Source: an uncultured Pseudoflavonifractor sp.
GTDB lineage: Bacteria > Bacillota > Clostridia > Oscillospirales > Oscillospiraceae
Reading direction: 5' to 3'
Length of the DNA stretch: 64,000 bases
Assembly: GCA_947577065.1 (NCBI GenBank)
Contig: CANPTT010000001.1
Coordinates: 118,366-182,365, forward strand
Every line of letters starts with the position of its first letter. Positions within the stretch are counted from its first letter, which is position 1. Below the pieces are notes generated by a model that did no database searches, was not told the DNA's origin, and saw only the letters and a program-made list of their open reading frames with translations. Both the position numbers and the translations under genes were made by a program. Of the stretch, positions 23,201 to 30,576 are shown in pieces.

Positions 23201-23234
23201 AAGATACCACCCCTTCGAGGGTGGTATCTTTTTT
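23201..23234 (+). terminator. Original rpsI terminator, now downstream of the element
   Basis: AAGATACCACCC and GGGTGGTATCTT pair perfectly around CTTCGA and are followed by TTTT. It lies 14 bp after the displaced rpsI stop. Confidence 0.88.
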
Positions 23235-23359
23235 ACGCGCAGTGGCGGGTCTGGTTTCCCCCTCCCTTAAAGTGCCGAACGTCACCCAACCTACCTTGGC
23301 ATATTTTTTTCTTTTCCTCATACAGTTTACCATCTTCAGAAACGATGGGGGCTGGCAGG

Positions 23360-23635
23360 ATGACCGACGATATGCTCAATGAAAAAATAAAGGCCCTGCG
23401 GCAGATCAAGCGGGCCGCCGAGGAATTGCAGCACAATATCAGCGCCATTGAGTCCGAGATCAAGGCGGAGATGGAGGCGCGGGACGTAGAGCAGCTTACG
23501 ACCAAAGATCATACGGTCACATGGAAAAAAGTCACCAGCGTTCGCCTGGACGCCAAAGCTCTGAAGGCGGAGCGGCCGGAGATCTACACCCGGTATGCCG
23601 TCACCTCAGAGACCAGACGCTTTTTGGTTTCATGA
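23360..23635 (+). CDS. Small phage-type conserved protein
   Basis: The 91-residue protein has an N-terminal coiled coil (LNEKIKALRQIKRAAEELQH) and a C-terminal half of the pattern VTWKKVTSVRLDAKALKAER then TRYAVTSETRRFLV. Proteins of this design are common in Clostridium phages and prophages near recombination genes. Here it stands alone with its own terminator, so it may be a domesticated prophage relic. The ATG at 23360 is preceded only by a weak GCAGGA site. Function unknown. Confidence 0.65.
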   Translation: MTDDMLNEKIKALRQIKRAAEELQHNISAIESEIKAEMEARDVEQLTTKDHTVTWKKVTSVRLDAKALKAERPEIYTRYAVTSETRRFLVS

Positions 23636-23683
23636 AAGGCACAGGCCCCTGTGGGATCACTCCCGCAGGGGCCTGTGCCTTTT
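23635..23683 (+). terminator. Strong terminator after the phage-type gene
   Basis: AAAGGCACAGGCCCCTG and its complement pair through 17 bp, with an inner GGGA/TCCC pair, and end in TTTT. Confidence 0.88.
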
Positions 23684-23717
23684 GCCGTCTTCGGATCATG
23701 CAAACCAAAACCACATG

Positions 23718-24902
23718 TTAACCAAACTCCCCCGTGAGATATCTCCAGGTGTATTCAGCGTGGAGGGCAGCGGCTACGGAGAGCGCTCCCTCGTCCATGT
23801 CCACATGGCCGTTGTGGAGGGGGTATTGGGTATGGGGATCCTCACCGCGGCTGCCCACATAGGCATAGCAGCCGGGGACCGTGAGGAGGAACTCGGCGAA
23901 GTCATCCCCTCCCAGAGAGATAGGCCGATCGGCGACAAGGGCCTGGGGCCCGAAAAGGTCGGTGACCACCCTTCCCACCTCCTCACAGCCCAAAGCCGGA
24001 TTCACAAGGGGGGTGGCGTAATCCGTCCATTCCACCGTGGCCGCTCCGCCATAGAGCTGAGCGGTCCGGGTACAGAGGTCGGTGAGCCACTCCTGAGCAT
24101 TCTTCCGGGTCTCAGCGGTCATGGCCCGGACGGTCCCCTCCAGCACGGCAGTCTCGGCCACGATGTTGTATGCGGTGCCCGCCGTCAGCTTGCCCACCCC
24201 GATAACCAGAGGATCTACCGGAGAGGTACGCCGGGTCACCAGGGCCTGGAGCCCCACCACGATCTGGCTGGCGATATAGAGGGCGTCCGTGCCCAGGTGG
24301 GGGGTGGACACATGGGCGGCCTTCCCCTGGACGGTGATCTTGAAGTAGTCCACGCTGGCGTTGTTGGGCCCTTGCTTGACTCCCACGGTGCCTGCGGGCA
24401 GATCGGAAGCCACATGGACCCCGAACACCCGTCCCGAGCCTTCCAGAAGGCCCTCCTTCACAAAAACACGCCCGCCATAGCCGATCTCCTCGGCGTGCTG
24501 GAAGAACAGCCGGACCTCCCCGCCGAACTCAGCCTTGTGAGCGTAGAGGAGCTTGGCTCCCCCCAGCAGTCCGGCGGCGTGGCAGTCGTGGCCGCAGGCG
24601 TGCATGACCCCCTCCTCCCGGGAACAGTAGCTCAGCTCCCGGTTCTCCTCCTGAATGGGCAGGGCGTCGATGTCCGCCCGTAGGGTCATGACCCGATCTC
24701 CCGGCTTATCCCCGTGGAAAACAGCGTAGACACCGCTGCCGTCCACCCGCTTGTGGTCGGGGATGCCGATGACGTCCAGCTCCTTTTCGATCCTCTCGGC
24801 GGTCCAGAACTCCTTCCGGCTCACCTCCGGGTGCTGGTGGAACTCCCGGCGCAGGCCGGAGAGGTAGGAGGACAGGGCCTCCGCTTCTTTCCGAAAATCC
24901 AT
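23718..24902 (-). CDS. M20D-family amidohydrolase (N-acyl-amino acid hydrolase type)
   Basis: This 394-residue protein starts at the ATG after AAGGAGG. It has the M20D features HQHPEVSRKEF, LRADIDALPI near residue 75, the metal-binding HACGHDCHAAGLLG near residue 100, HAEEIGYGG near residue 135 and SLGGDDFAEFL near the C-terminus. Family members hydrolyse N-acetyl or other N-acyl amino acids. It lies downstream of metNIQ on the same strand, an association also seen in other Firmicutes, so release of methionine or cysteine from an acylated form is a reasonable guess. A hairpin after metQ separates it from the operon, so its expression may be partly independent. Confidence 0.9.
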   Translation of the reverse strand: MDFRKEAEALSSYLSGLRREFHQHPEVSRKEFWTAERIEKELDVIGIPDHKRVDGSGVYAVFHGDKPGDRVMTLRADIDALPIQEENRELSYCSREEGVMHACGHDCHAAGLLGGAKLLYAHKAEFGGEVRLFFQHAEEIGYGGRVFVKEGLLEGSGRVFGVHVASDLPAGTVGVKQGPNNASVDYFKITVQGKAAHVSTPHLGTDALYIASQIVVGLQALVTRRTSPVDPLVIGVGKLTAGTAYNIVAETAVLEGTVRAMTAETRKNAQEWLTDLCTRTAQLYGGAATVEWTDYATPLVNPALGCEEVGRVVTDLFGPQALVADRPISLGGDDFAEFLLTVPGCYAYVGSRGEDPHTQYPLHNGHVDMDEGALSVAAALHAEYTWRYLTGEFG

Positions 24903-24992
24903 GATGGGACCTCCTTGGTTAGATGTGGGACAAGGGGACATGTTGTACGTTTCCATACATTGAGATGGTATTTCCCCCACAGAGAGGGAAAG

Positions 24993-25020
24993 AAAAAGGC
25001 GGGTATCTGCCCGCCTTTTT
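24993..25020. terminator. Hairpin after metQ
   Basis: GGCGGG and CCCGCC pair around TATCTG, extended by A/T pairs, with T runs on both strands. It would end most metNIQ transcripts. Confidence 0.8.
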
Positions 25021-25029
25021 CCTCATTTC

Positions 25030-25911
25030 TCAATATTGGAACGCGGGGATATAGAGGCCCTTGTAGATGTCCTCAATGGCCTGGGCCGTCTCGGCGGACT
25101 GGTAAGCGGCCAGGACCTTCAGATAGGTCTCGTTCTCCAGATCGGCGGTGCGGCAGGCGATGATGTTGATGTAGGGGTTGTCGCTGCCCGGCTCCACGGT
25201 CTCGGTGCAGATGGCGTCGTCGGGGGTCAGGTCGTGGTCGGAGGCATGGGCGCCGTTGATAAAGGCGGCGGCCACATCGGGCAGCAGGCTATAGGTGTTG
25301 GCGGCCTCTACCTCTACGAACTCCAGGTTCAGGGGGTTCTCCGTAATGTCCTTGATCTCCGGCATATACCCGGCGGCGGGGTCCACCTTCAGTACGCCCT
25401 GGGCCTCCAGGATCTTAAAGCAGCGGCCCTCGTTGGTGGGGTCGCTGGGCACGGCGATCTTGTCCCCCTCCTTCAGCTCGCTCACCGCCTGGATCTTCTC
25501 GGAGTAGAGGGACAGGGGGGCGATGATGGTGTCGCCCAGCACGGCCACGTCATAGCCGAAATCGGCGATCTCCTTGTTGAGATAGGCCTTGTGCTGGAAG
25601 GCGTTCAGGTCGATCTCCCCGGCGTTCAGGGCGTCGTTGGGCAGCTTGTACTCGCCGAACTCCACGATCTTGACCTCAATGTTCTCCTTGGCCAGCAGCT
25701 CGTTGACCGTGATCCACTGGTCATTGTTGGCCCCTACCACGCCCACGGTGACCACGGTGATCTCGGCGGCGGTGGTCCCCACCGGGGCGGTCTCCTGGGC
25801 GGGCTTGCTCACCTCGGGATCGGGAGTGGTGACGGTCTCGCCGCCGCAGGCGGTCAGAGCCAGGGTCAGGGCGACGGACAGGGCCAGAGCGATGATGTTC
25901 TTCTTTTTCAT
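25030..25911 (-). CDS. metQ: Methionine ABC transporter substrate-binding lipoprotein
   Basis: The 293-residue NlpA-family lipoprotein has a signal peptide with the lipobox LTAC near residue 21. It continues with ITVVTVGVVGANNDQWITV, the DLNAFQHKAYL segment near residue 108, and YSEKIQAVSELKEGDKIAVP, all typical of MetQ. It captures methionine outside the membrane for MetI/MetN. It is the third gene of the metN-metI-metQ operon and follows metI by 35 bp with its own AGGAGG site. Expression is probably governed by the methionine-codon attenuator in front of metN. Confidence 0.93.
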   Translation of the reverse strand: MKKKNIIALALSVALTLALTACGGETVTTPDPEVSKPAQETAPVGTTAAEITVVTVGVVGANNDQWITVNELLAKENIEVKIVEFGEYKLPNDALNAGEIDLNAFQHKAYLNKEIADFGYDVAVLGDTIIAPLSLYSEKIQAVSELKEGDKIAVPSDPTNEGRCFKILEAQGVLKVDPAAGYMPEIKDITENPLNLEFVEVEAANTYSLLPDVAAAFINGAHASDHDLTPDDAICTETVEPGSDNPYINIIACRTADLENETYLKVLAAYQSAETAQAIEDIYKGLYIPAFQY

Positions 25912-25946
25912 TTTGATTTCCTCCTAAAATAATAAGGTCTGCATGT

Positions 25947-26627
25947 TTAATGGGTCGTTTTTTTCACCACGGCGTTGCCGATGGCCTGGACCAGACTCAC
26001 CATCACAACGATGAGGAGGAGCACGGTCCACATGATATCGGGCAAAGACTTCTGATGGCCGTATTGGATGGCGAAGTTGCCCAAGCCTCCGGCGCCGATG
26101 GCGCCGGCGATGGCGGTAAAGTTGATCAGGGAGACCAGGGTGATGGTAACTCCCCGGGCGATGCCGGGGGTGGCCTCCTTCAGGTAGACCCGCCAGACGA
26201 TCTCCCAGGGGGAGCAGCCCATGGCCTGGGCCGCCTCCACAAGGCCCTCGGACACCTCGGCCAGGGCCCCCTCGATCTGCCGGCCCAGAAAGGGCACCGT
26301 GGCAAAGGTCAGGGGGATGATAGCCCCTTTCACGCCGATGGCGGTCCCCATCACCAGACGGCTCAGCCCCAAAAGGATCATGGCCAGCAGGATGAAGGGA
26401 ATGGAGCGGAAAATATCGCAGATCTTGTTGAGCACAAAATAGATAGGCCGGTTTTGCAAGATACCCCCGGGCTTGGTGGTGAACAGAAGCACCCCGAAGG
26501 GGATGCCGATGAACACCGACAGCAGGCCTACGATCCCCACCATCTGGAACGTCTCCTGGCAGGCCTTCCAGAACTGGGGAGCCCGCGCCACCACGTTGGG
26601 GATGATGGAACTCAGCAGATCACCCAC
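25947..26627 (-). CDS. metI: Methionine ABC transporter permease
   Basis: At 226 residues this matches MetI. It has five or six hydrophobic helices and the EAA loop typical of binding-protein-dependent permeases (LVEAAQAMGCSPWEIVWRVY near residue 130). The GTG start overlaps the end of metN by eight bases, so the two are translationally coupled. Confidence 0.93.
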   Translation of the reverse strand: MGDLLSSIIPNVVARAPQFWKACQETFQMVGIVGLLSVFIGIPFGVLLFTTKPGGILQNRPIYFVLNKICDIFRSIPFILLAMILLGLSRLVMGTAIGVKGAIIPLTFATVPFLGRQIEGALAEVSEGLVEAAQAMGCSPWEIVWRVYLKEATPGIARGVTITLVSLINFTAIAGAIGAGGLGNFAIQYGHQKSLPDIMWTVLLLIVVMVSLVQAIGNAVVKKTTH

Positions 26628-27654
26628 GCTTCAACACCTCCACCATCACGTTTTTCTCACTTAAGTATCCGATGGCCTCCCCTACCTTGTCGCCGCTGAT
26701 GAGGGCCACCAGCCCCCCCAGGGGCTGCCCGTCCAATATCTCCGTGTTGCTGAAAATGATGCTCACGTCCACGTTGAACCGGCGGGAGACCTCGGAGATG
26801 GCGGCCTCGCTGACGTTGCTCTGCCCATAGTTGAGCCGGGCCACGATCTCCCCGGGCTTCACCGCCACGATGGGGTCGTTTGCGGCGATGAGCTCCTCGA
26901 TCTTGCCCAGGTTGGAGGTGGTGGCGATAAAGGACCGGGTCACCGGCTGCTGGGGGTTGGAGAACACCTCAAAGACGCTCCCCTCCTCCACCACACGGCC
27001 CTTGTCCATCACGGCCACCCGGTGGCATATCTCCTTCACCACCGCCATCTCGTGGGTGATGACCACCACGGTGATCCCCGTCTTCTGGTTGATGTCCTTG
27101 ATGAGCCGGAGGATGGACTGGGTGGTCTGGGGGTCCAGGGCGGAGGTGGCCTCGTCGCACAGGAGCACCTTGGGGTCGCTGGCCAGGGCCCTTGCGATGG
27201 CCACCCGCTGCTTCTGTCCCCCCGAGAGCTGAGAGGGGTAGGCCTCCGCCTTATCGGGCAGGCCCACCAGCTCCAAAAGCTCCAAGACCTTTCTTCGGGT
27301 CTCCTCTCTGGAGAGCCCGGACCCCTTCAGGGGGAAGGCCACATTCTGCTCTACGGTGCGGGAGGGCATCAGGTTGAAAAGCTGGAAGATCATGCTGATC
27401 TTTTTCCGGGCCTGACGCAGCTCCCGCTCGGGCATTCGCGTCAGCTCCTGTCCATCCACCGTCACCGTCCCGGCGGTGGGCCGCTCCAGCAGGTTGATAC
27501 ACCGGACCAGGGTGGACTTGCCCGCCCCGGAGTAGCCGATGATGCCGAAGATCTCGCCGGGGGCGATGTGGATCGTCACGTCCCGGACGGCGTGAACTCC
27601 GTCGGTCTCCCTGCCAAAGGTCTTGCTGACATGTTCCAGTTTGATCACGTTCAT
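26620..27654 (-). CDS. metN: Methionine ABC transporter ATPase
   Basis: The 344-residue protein starts at the ATG after GAGGG; an earlier in-frame start has no ribosome site and lies in the leader. Walker A GYSGAGKSTLVR is near residue 39, the signature LSGGQKQRVAIARAL near residue 140 and Walker B VLLCDEATSALDP follows. The C-terminal 100 residues form the NIL/ACT-like domain (LNYGQSNVSEAAISEVSRRF) that binds methionine and inhibits transport in MetN. It is the first structural gene after the Met-rich leader peptide and terminator. Confidence 0.95.
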   Translation of the reverse strand: MNVIKLEHVSKTFGRETDGVHAVRDVTIHIAPGEIFGIIGYSGAGKSTLVRCINLLERPTAGTVTVDGQELTRMPERELRQARKKISMIFQLFNLMPSRTVEQNVAFPLKGSGLSREETRRKVLELLELVGLPDKAEAYPSQLSGGQKQRVAIARALASDPKVLLCDEATSALDPQTTQSILRLIKDINQKTGITVVVITHEMAVVKEICHRVAVMDKGRVVEEGSVFEVFSNPQQPVTRSFIATTSNLGKIEELIAANDPIVAVKPGEIVARLNYGQSNVSEAAISEVSRRFNVDVSIIFSNTEILDGQPLGGLVALISGDKVGEAIGYLSEKNVMVEVLKRG

Positions 27655-27721
27655 TCCCTCTTTCTCAAAGTGGGCTATATGCGGACAGGCCGTTGGGTAC
27701 CTCAGCCTTCTTGGCAAAACA

Positions 27722-27753
27722 AAAGCGGGAAGCGCCTACGCGCTTCCCGCTTT
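27722..27753 (-). terminator. Attenuator terminator of metNIQ
   Basis: On the minus strand AAAGCGGGAAGCGC and GCGCTTCCCGCTTT pair through 14 bp around GTAG, followed by TTTTGTTTT. It lies between the leader peptide and metN, with no gene ending just before it, so it acts within the leader. Confidence 0.85.
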
Positions 27754-27806
27754 CTGAACCCAGTCCAAAGACTGTGATCTCTCAGAATTTCCATGCGGAG
27801 GCGCGC
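27739..27806 (-). promoter_or_regulatory. Predicted antiterminator pairing in the met leader
   Basis: The leader segment GCGCGCCTCCGC (27806-27795, codons 24-27 of the leader peptide) can pair with GCGGGAAGCGCG (27750-27739), the 5' arm of the terminator. This gives about ten Watson-Crick pairs with one mismatch and one bulged G. The two structures exclude each other. Confidence 0.65.
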
Positions 27807-27874
27807 AAAATCGTGGGCATCGGCATCATCGCCATGTCCATACCCCGCATCATCATGCCATAACCGTGAGTCAT
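27782..27874 (-). CDS. Methionine-rich leader peptide of metNIQ
   Basis: A 30-codon frame with ATG start, AGGAGG ten bases upstream, and TGA stop. A TTG two codons earlier would be four bases from the same site. Residues 7-19 read MMMRGMDMAMMPM, so 8 of 13 are methionine and 9 of 30 overall. The Met codons lie just upstream of an antiterminator arm encoded by codons 24-27, and the peptide ends 29 bases before the terminator stem. This is the arrangement of ribosome-mediated attenuators such as those for His, Leu or Trp, here with methionine as the sensed residue. A structural or metal-binding role for such a short peptide is the alternative. Confidence 0.8.
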   Translation of the reverse strand: MTHGYGMMMRGMDMAMMPMPTILRASAWKF

Positions 27875-27908
27875 TTTCAACGCGCCTCCTTCCTCGGTGA
27901 TTTTCGTT

Positions 27909-27937
27909 ATCTTACCATTTCATTCCCAGCCTGTCAA
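27909..27937 (-). promoter_or_regulatory. Promoter of the met leader and metNIQ
   Basis: On the minus strand TTGACA (27937-27932) and TAAGAT (27914-27909) are 17 bp apart. The start would fall near 27902, only about 25 bases before the leader peptide, so all attenuator parts lie within the transcript. Confidence 0.85.
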
Positions 27938-27965
27938 TAGGAAATTTTGGTTCCCCCGGAAAAAC

Positions 27966-29408
27966 TCATGCCAGCGGCATCATGCCCAGGGCGGCGTTGA
28001 CCCCCTCCGGGTCCATCATATCAATGACCTGGACCCCGGCGGGAGGCTCGGCGGCAGGGGCGGCAGTCCCCTTCCGGTAGCCGCCGGTGATGTCAAACTC
28101 CATGCTCATCATGGGGGCCATATCCATGGTGAGCTTTCCCGTCATCCGGTCCTTCTCGTCTACGCCTACCGTCATACCCATGGTCACGGCGGAGCCGGTA
28201 TCCACATCGGTGAAGGCGGCGTTCATTCCCACCGCGTAGCCCACCACCGCGTCCTGCTTCATGGTGAGGGTGAAGGAAATTTTGGCGGTATTGGTCCCCT
28301 CGCTCAGGTCCAGGGTGGTGGTATAGGCGTCGCCCTCCTTCACAAAGGCCTTGTCGGAGAGGGTCTCCGCCATGGTCTCCACCATGTCCTTCAGTCCGGT
28401 GTAGCCCATTTCGGCGCTGTTCACATCCGTCTCGCTGAGGGCGGTCTTGATCAGCGCCACATAGTCCACATTCCTCATGGTGGCCAGATATTCGCCCCAG
28501 TCCATCCCCAGGCCCGACTGGGCCATGGCGGCGTTCATGTCCATGGAAAACCAGGTGCCGGCGGGCAGCCCTGCGTCCTCCAGGACCTTTCCGGTCATGG
28601 TCATATAGAGCTTTCCGCCGCTCAGGTCGCCCCGCATCCCAATGCCCAGGCCCTCCTCCTTGAAGGCGTCCAGCATGGCTTTGTCCTCCGGACTCAGCTC
28701 ATCGCCGCCGCCCATCTGCTGGGCCAGGGCCAGGAGCTGGGTCATATCCAGCTTCATGCCCATGTCCATCTCCAGCTTGGTCTCATCGGCCACGGTGCCG
28801 CTGGCGGCGACCGACATGGGCATATTGGCCCCCATCAGGGTCAGGCTGCCGTCCATGGTCATGTCCATGTCCCAGATGCCCTCGCTATACCGCTTGGAGT
28901 ACTCCATCAGCTTCTCCAGATAGGTGAAGCTCTTGCCCTCCAGGGCGCTGTCCACCACCCTGTCGGTGTCCACGATAACAGCGGTGGAGGTGGTCTGGTC
29001 CCAGCCCACGGCGCAGCCGAAGGCCTGGGCGGCAAAGCGGACAGGCACGTAAGTCCGCCAGGTGGCGTTGTCCACATAGGGGGCCACGTCCATGGTGATG
29101 GGGGTGGTCTTGTCCCCCTGGGTGACGGTGGCGGCGGTCTCGTTCAGCGTCATGGTCAGGGTCCTGCCGTCCCGGGTGGCGGTGATCACACTGCCCTCGT
29201 TCTTCACCTCCGCCCCCATGGCCTCGAAAACAGCCCGGAAGGGCAGGAAAGTACGCTGGTCCTTCACCTGGGGCGCTGCGTCGGTGAAGGTCAGGGCCTG
29301 ACCGTCCAGCTGGACGGTGATGCCGCTCTCAGCGGCAAAGGCTCCGCCGCAGCCCAGCAAGGCTGCGCTCATACCCACGGCAGCCAGCCAACGGATGATT
29401 TTCTTCAT
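27966..29408 (-). CDS. Met-rich exported protein with copper-amine-oxidase-like N-terminal domain
   Basis: The 480-residue protein has a signal peptide with a possible lipobox (ALLGCGG near residue 20). Residues about 30-150 form a stalk-type domain with two repeats (FLPFRAVFEAMGAEV and TYVPVRFAAQAFGCAVGWD), as in many clostridial surface proteins. The rest is beta-rich with paired Met motifs (MDMTM, MDMGM, MAPMMSM); 43 of 480 residues are methionine, several times the usual share. There is no SLH domain or sorting signal, so lipid anchoring is likely. Function is unknown; metal binding through Met-x-Met pairs is possible. The metNIQ promoter begins directly after its stop. Confidence 0.82.
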   Translation of the reverse strand: MKKIIRWLAAVGMSAALLGCGGAFAAESGITVQLDGQALTFTDAAPQVKDQRTFLPFRAVFEAMGAEVKNEGSVITATRDGRTLTMTLNETAATVTQGDKTTPITMDVAPYVDNATWRTYVPVRFAAQAFGCAVGWDQTTSTAVIVDTDRVVDSALEGKSFTYLEKLMEYSKRYSEGIWDMDMTMDGSLTLMGANMPMSVAASGTVADETKLEMDMGMKLDMTQLLALAQQMGGGDELSPEDKAMLDAFKEEGLGIGMRGDLSGGKLYMTMTGKVLEDAGLPAGTWFSMDMNAAMAQSGLGMDWGEYLATMRNVDYVALIKTALSETDVNSAEMGYTGLKDMVETMAETLSDKAFVKEGDAYTTTLDLSEGTNTAKISFTLTMKQDAVVGYAVGMNAAFTDVDTGSAVTMGMTVGVDEKDRMTGKLTMDMAPMMSMEFDITGGYRKGTAAPAAEPPAGVQVIDMMDPEGVNAALGMMPLA

Positions 29409-29443
29409 GCTTGCGTCCTCCTTTGGAGTTTTAAGATACCTTG

Positions 29444-29472
29444 ATTATACCCCTGCTCTCCATGAATTGCAA
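29444..29472 (-). promoter_or_regulatory. Promoter of the Met-rich exported protein
   Basis: On the minus strand TTGCAA (29472-29467) and TATAAT (29449-29444) are 17 bp apart. Confidence 0.75.
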
Positions 29473-29569
29473 GGCTTTGCCCTCTCTCCACAGTAGAATT
29501 GTCCTTTTTGGCCAAAAAGGACAGGCCGCCCCATGGGGCGGCCCCCGGCAGATCCGTCCCATCCTTGGA

Positions 29570-29598
29570 TTGCATTTTCCCGGAAAACGGTGTAAAAT
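29570..29598 (+). promoter_or_regulatory. Promoter of the nucleoside phosphorylase gene
   Basis: TTGCAT (29570-29575) and TAAAAT (29593-29598) are 17 bp apart, 55 bp before the start codon. Confidence 0.65.
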
Positions 29599-29652
29599 GG
29601 TAAGATCAAAGCCATCATAACCATTGACTTAACGAAAAGGACGGTCTAAATT

Positions 29653-30477
29653 ATGAGCTATCCCTTCTCTCAGTATCAGGAAAGCGCCGACTATATCACC
29701 TCCAGGCTCTCCGGCTTTGTCCCCGATATCGTCATGGTCCTGGGCTCCGGCCTGGGGTTTATGGGGGACATTGTGGAAAATCCTGTGGTCATCCCTTACG
29801 GGGACATCCCCCATTTCAAGGTCTCCACCGCCCCCGGACACGCCGGGCAGCTGGTCTGCGGCACCCTGGCAGGCAAAAAGGTGGCTGTCATGCAGGGCCG
29901 GCTGCACCATTATGAGGGCTACTCCTTCGAGGAGGTCAGCTACGCTGTCCGGGTGCTGAAGCTGGTGGGCTGCTCCACCCTGATCGTCACCAACGCCGCC
30001 GGCTGCCTCAACCGGGACTGGGACGTGGGGGACATCATGCTCATCACCGACCACGTGAAATTCTTCCTGGAATCCCCCCTGCGGGGGGAAAATCTTCCGG
30101 AGTTTGGAACCCGTTTCCCCGATATGTCCAAGGTTTACACCCCCGCCCTGCGCCAGGTGGCCCGGAAAAGTGCCGCGGAGCTGGGCCTCCCCCTGCGGGA
30201 GGGAGTCTATTGCTACTTCCCCGGCCCCCAGTTCGAGACTCCGGCGGAGATCCGGGCCTTCCGTCTCCTGGGCGCTGATGCCATTGGGATGTCCACCGTA
30301 CCTGAGACCATCACCGCCAACCATGCGGGAATGGATATTCTGGGCTTTACCCTTCTGTCCAACATGGCGGCGGGCATTCTGGATCAGCCCCTCTCCGGGG
30401 AGGAAGTCAACGCCACCGCCGAGGCCAGCCGAGGGAAATTTTCCAAGCTCATTTTGAAGTGTCTGGAGAAGATGTGA
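29653..30477 (+). CDS. punA: Purine nucleoside phosphorylase
   Basis: The 274-residue protein matches trimeric (family 2) PNPs: VMVLGSGLGF near residue 27, MQGRLHHYEGYS near residue 80, VTNAAGCLN near residue 113, YFPGPQFETPAEIR and the GMSTVPE motif. It splits purine nucleosides with phosphate into base and ribose-1-phosphate. The next gene, 100 bp on, encodes an MTA/SAH deaminase, so a natural substrate may be the methylthioinosine or inosylhomocysteine that enzyme makes. That link is inferred from neighbourhood. Confidence 0.93.
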   Translation: MSYPFSQYQESADYITSRLSGFVPDIVMVLGSGLGFMGDIVENPVVIPYGDIPHFKVSTAPGHAGQLVCGTLAGKKVAVMQGRLHHYEGYSFEEVSYAVRVLKLVGCSTLIVTNAAGCLNRDWDVGDIMLITDHVKFFLESPLRGENLPEFGTRFPDMSKVYTPALRQVARKSAAELGLPLREGVYCYFPGPQFETPAEIRAFRLLGADAIGMSTVPETITANHAGMDILGFTLLSNMAAGILDQPLSGEEVNATAEASRGKFSKLILKCLEKM

Positions 30478-30488
30478 CCTGCGGAGTA

Positions 30489-30556
30489 TGGGTGAGCGCG
30501 GCTCGTCCACCCAGGACCACTTCTTTTCTCTTGTAGGGATGAGCTGTGCTCGCCCA
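30489..30556. repeat. Imperfect palindrome between punA and mtaD
   Basis: TGGGTGAGCGCGGCTC (30489-30504) pairs with GAGCTGTGCTCGCCCA (30541-30556), with three mismatched or G-U positions. The right half, with GTAGGGATGAGC before it, looks like a dispersed Clostridia repeat rather than a terminator, since no T run follows. Confidence 0.5.
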
Positions 30557-30576
30557 TTTGCTGAAGGGAGGCCCCC

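Noticed and set aside
27655..27902. SAM riboswitch or T-box in front of metN
   Set aside because: No S-box core and no T-box AGGGTGG motif are seen; the Met-rich frame with competing helices explains the terminator better.
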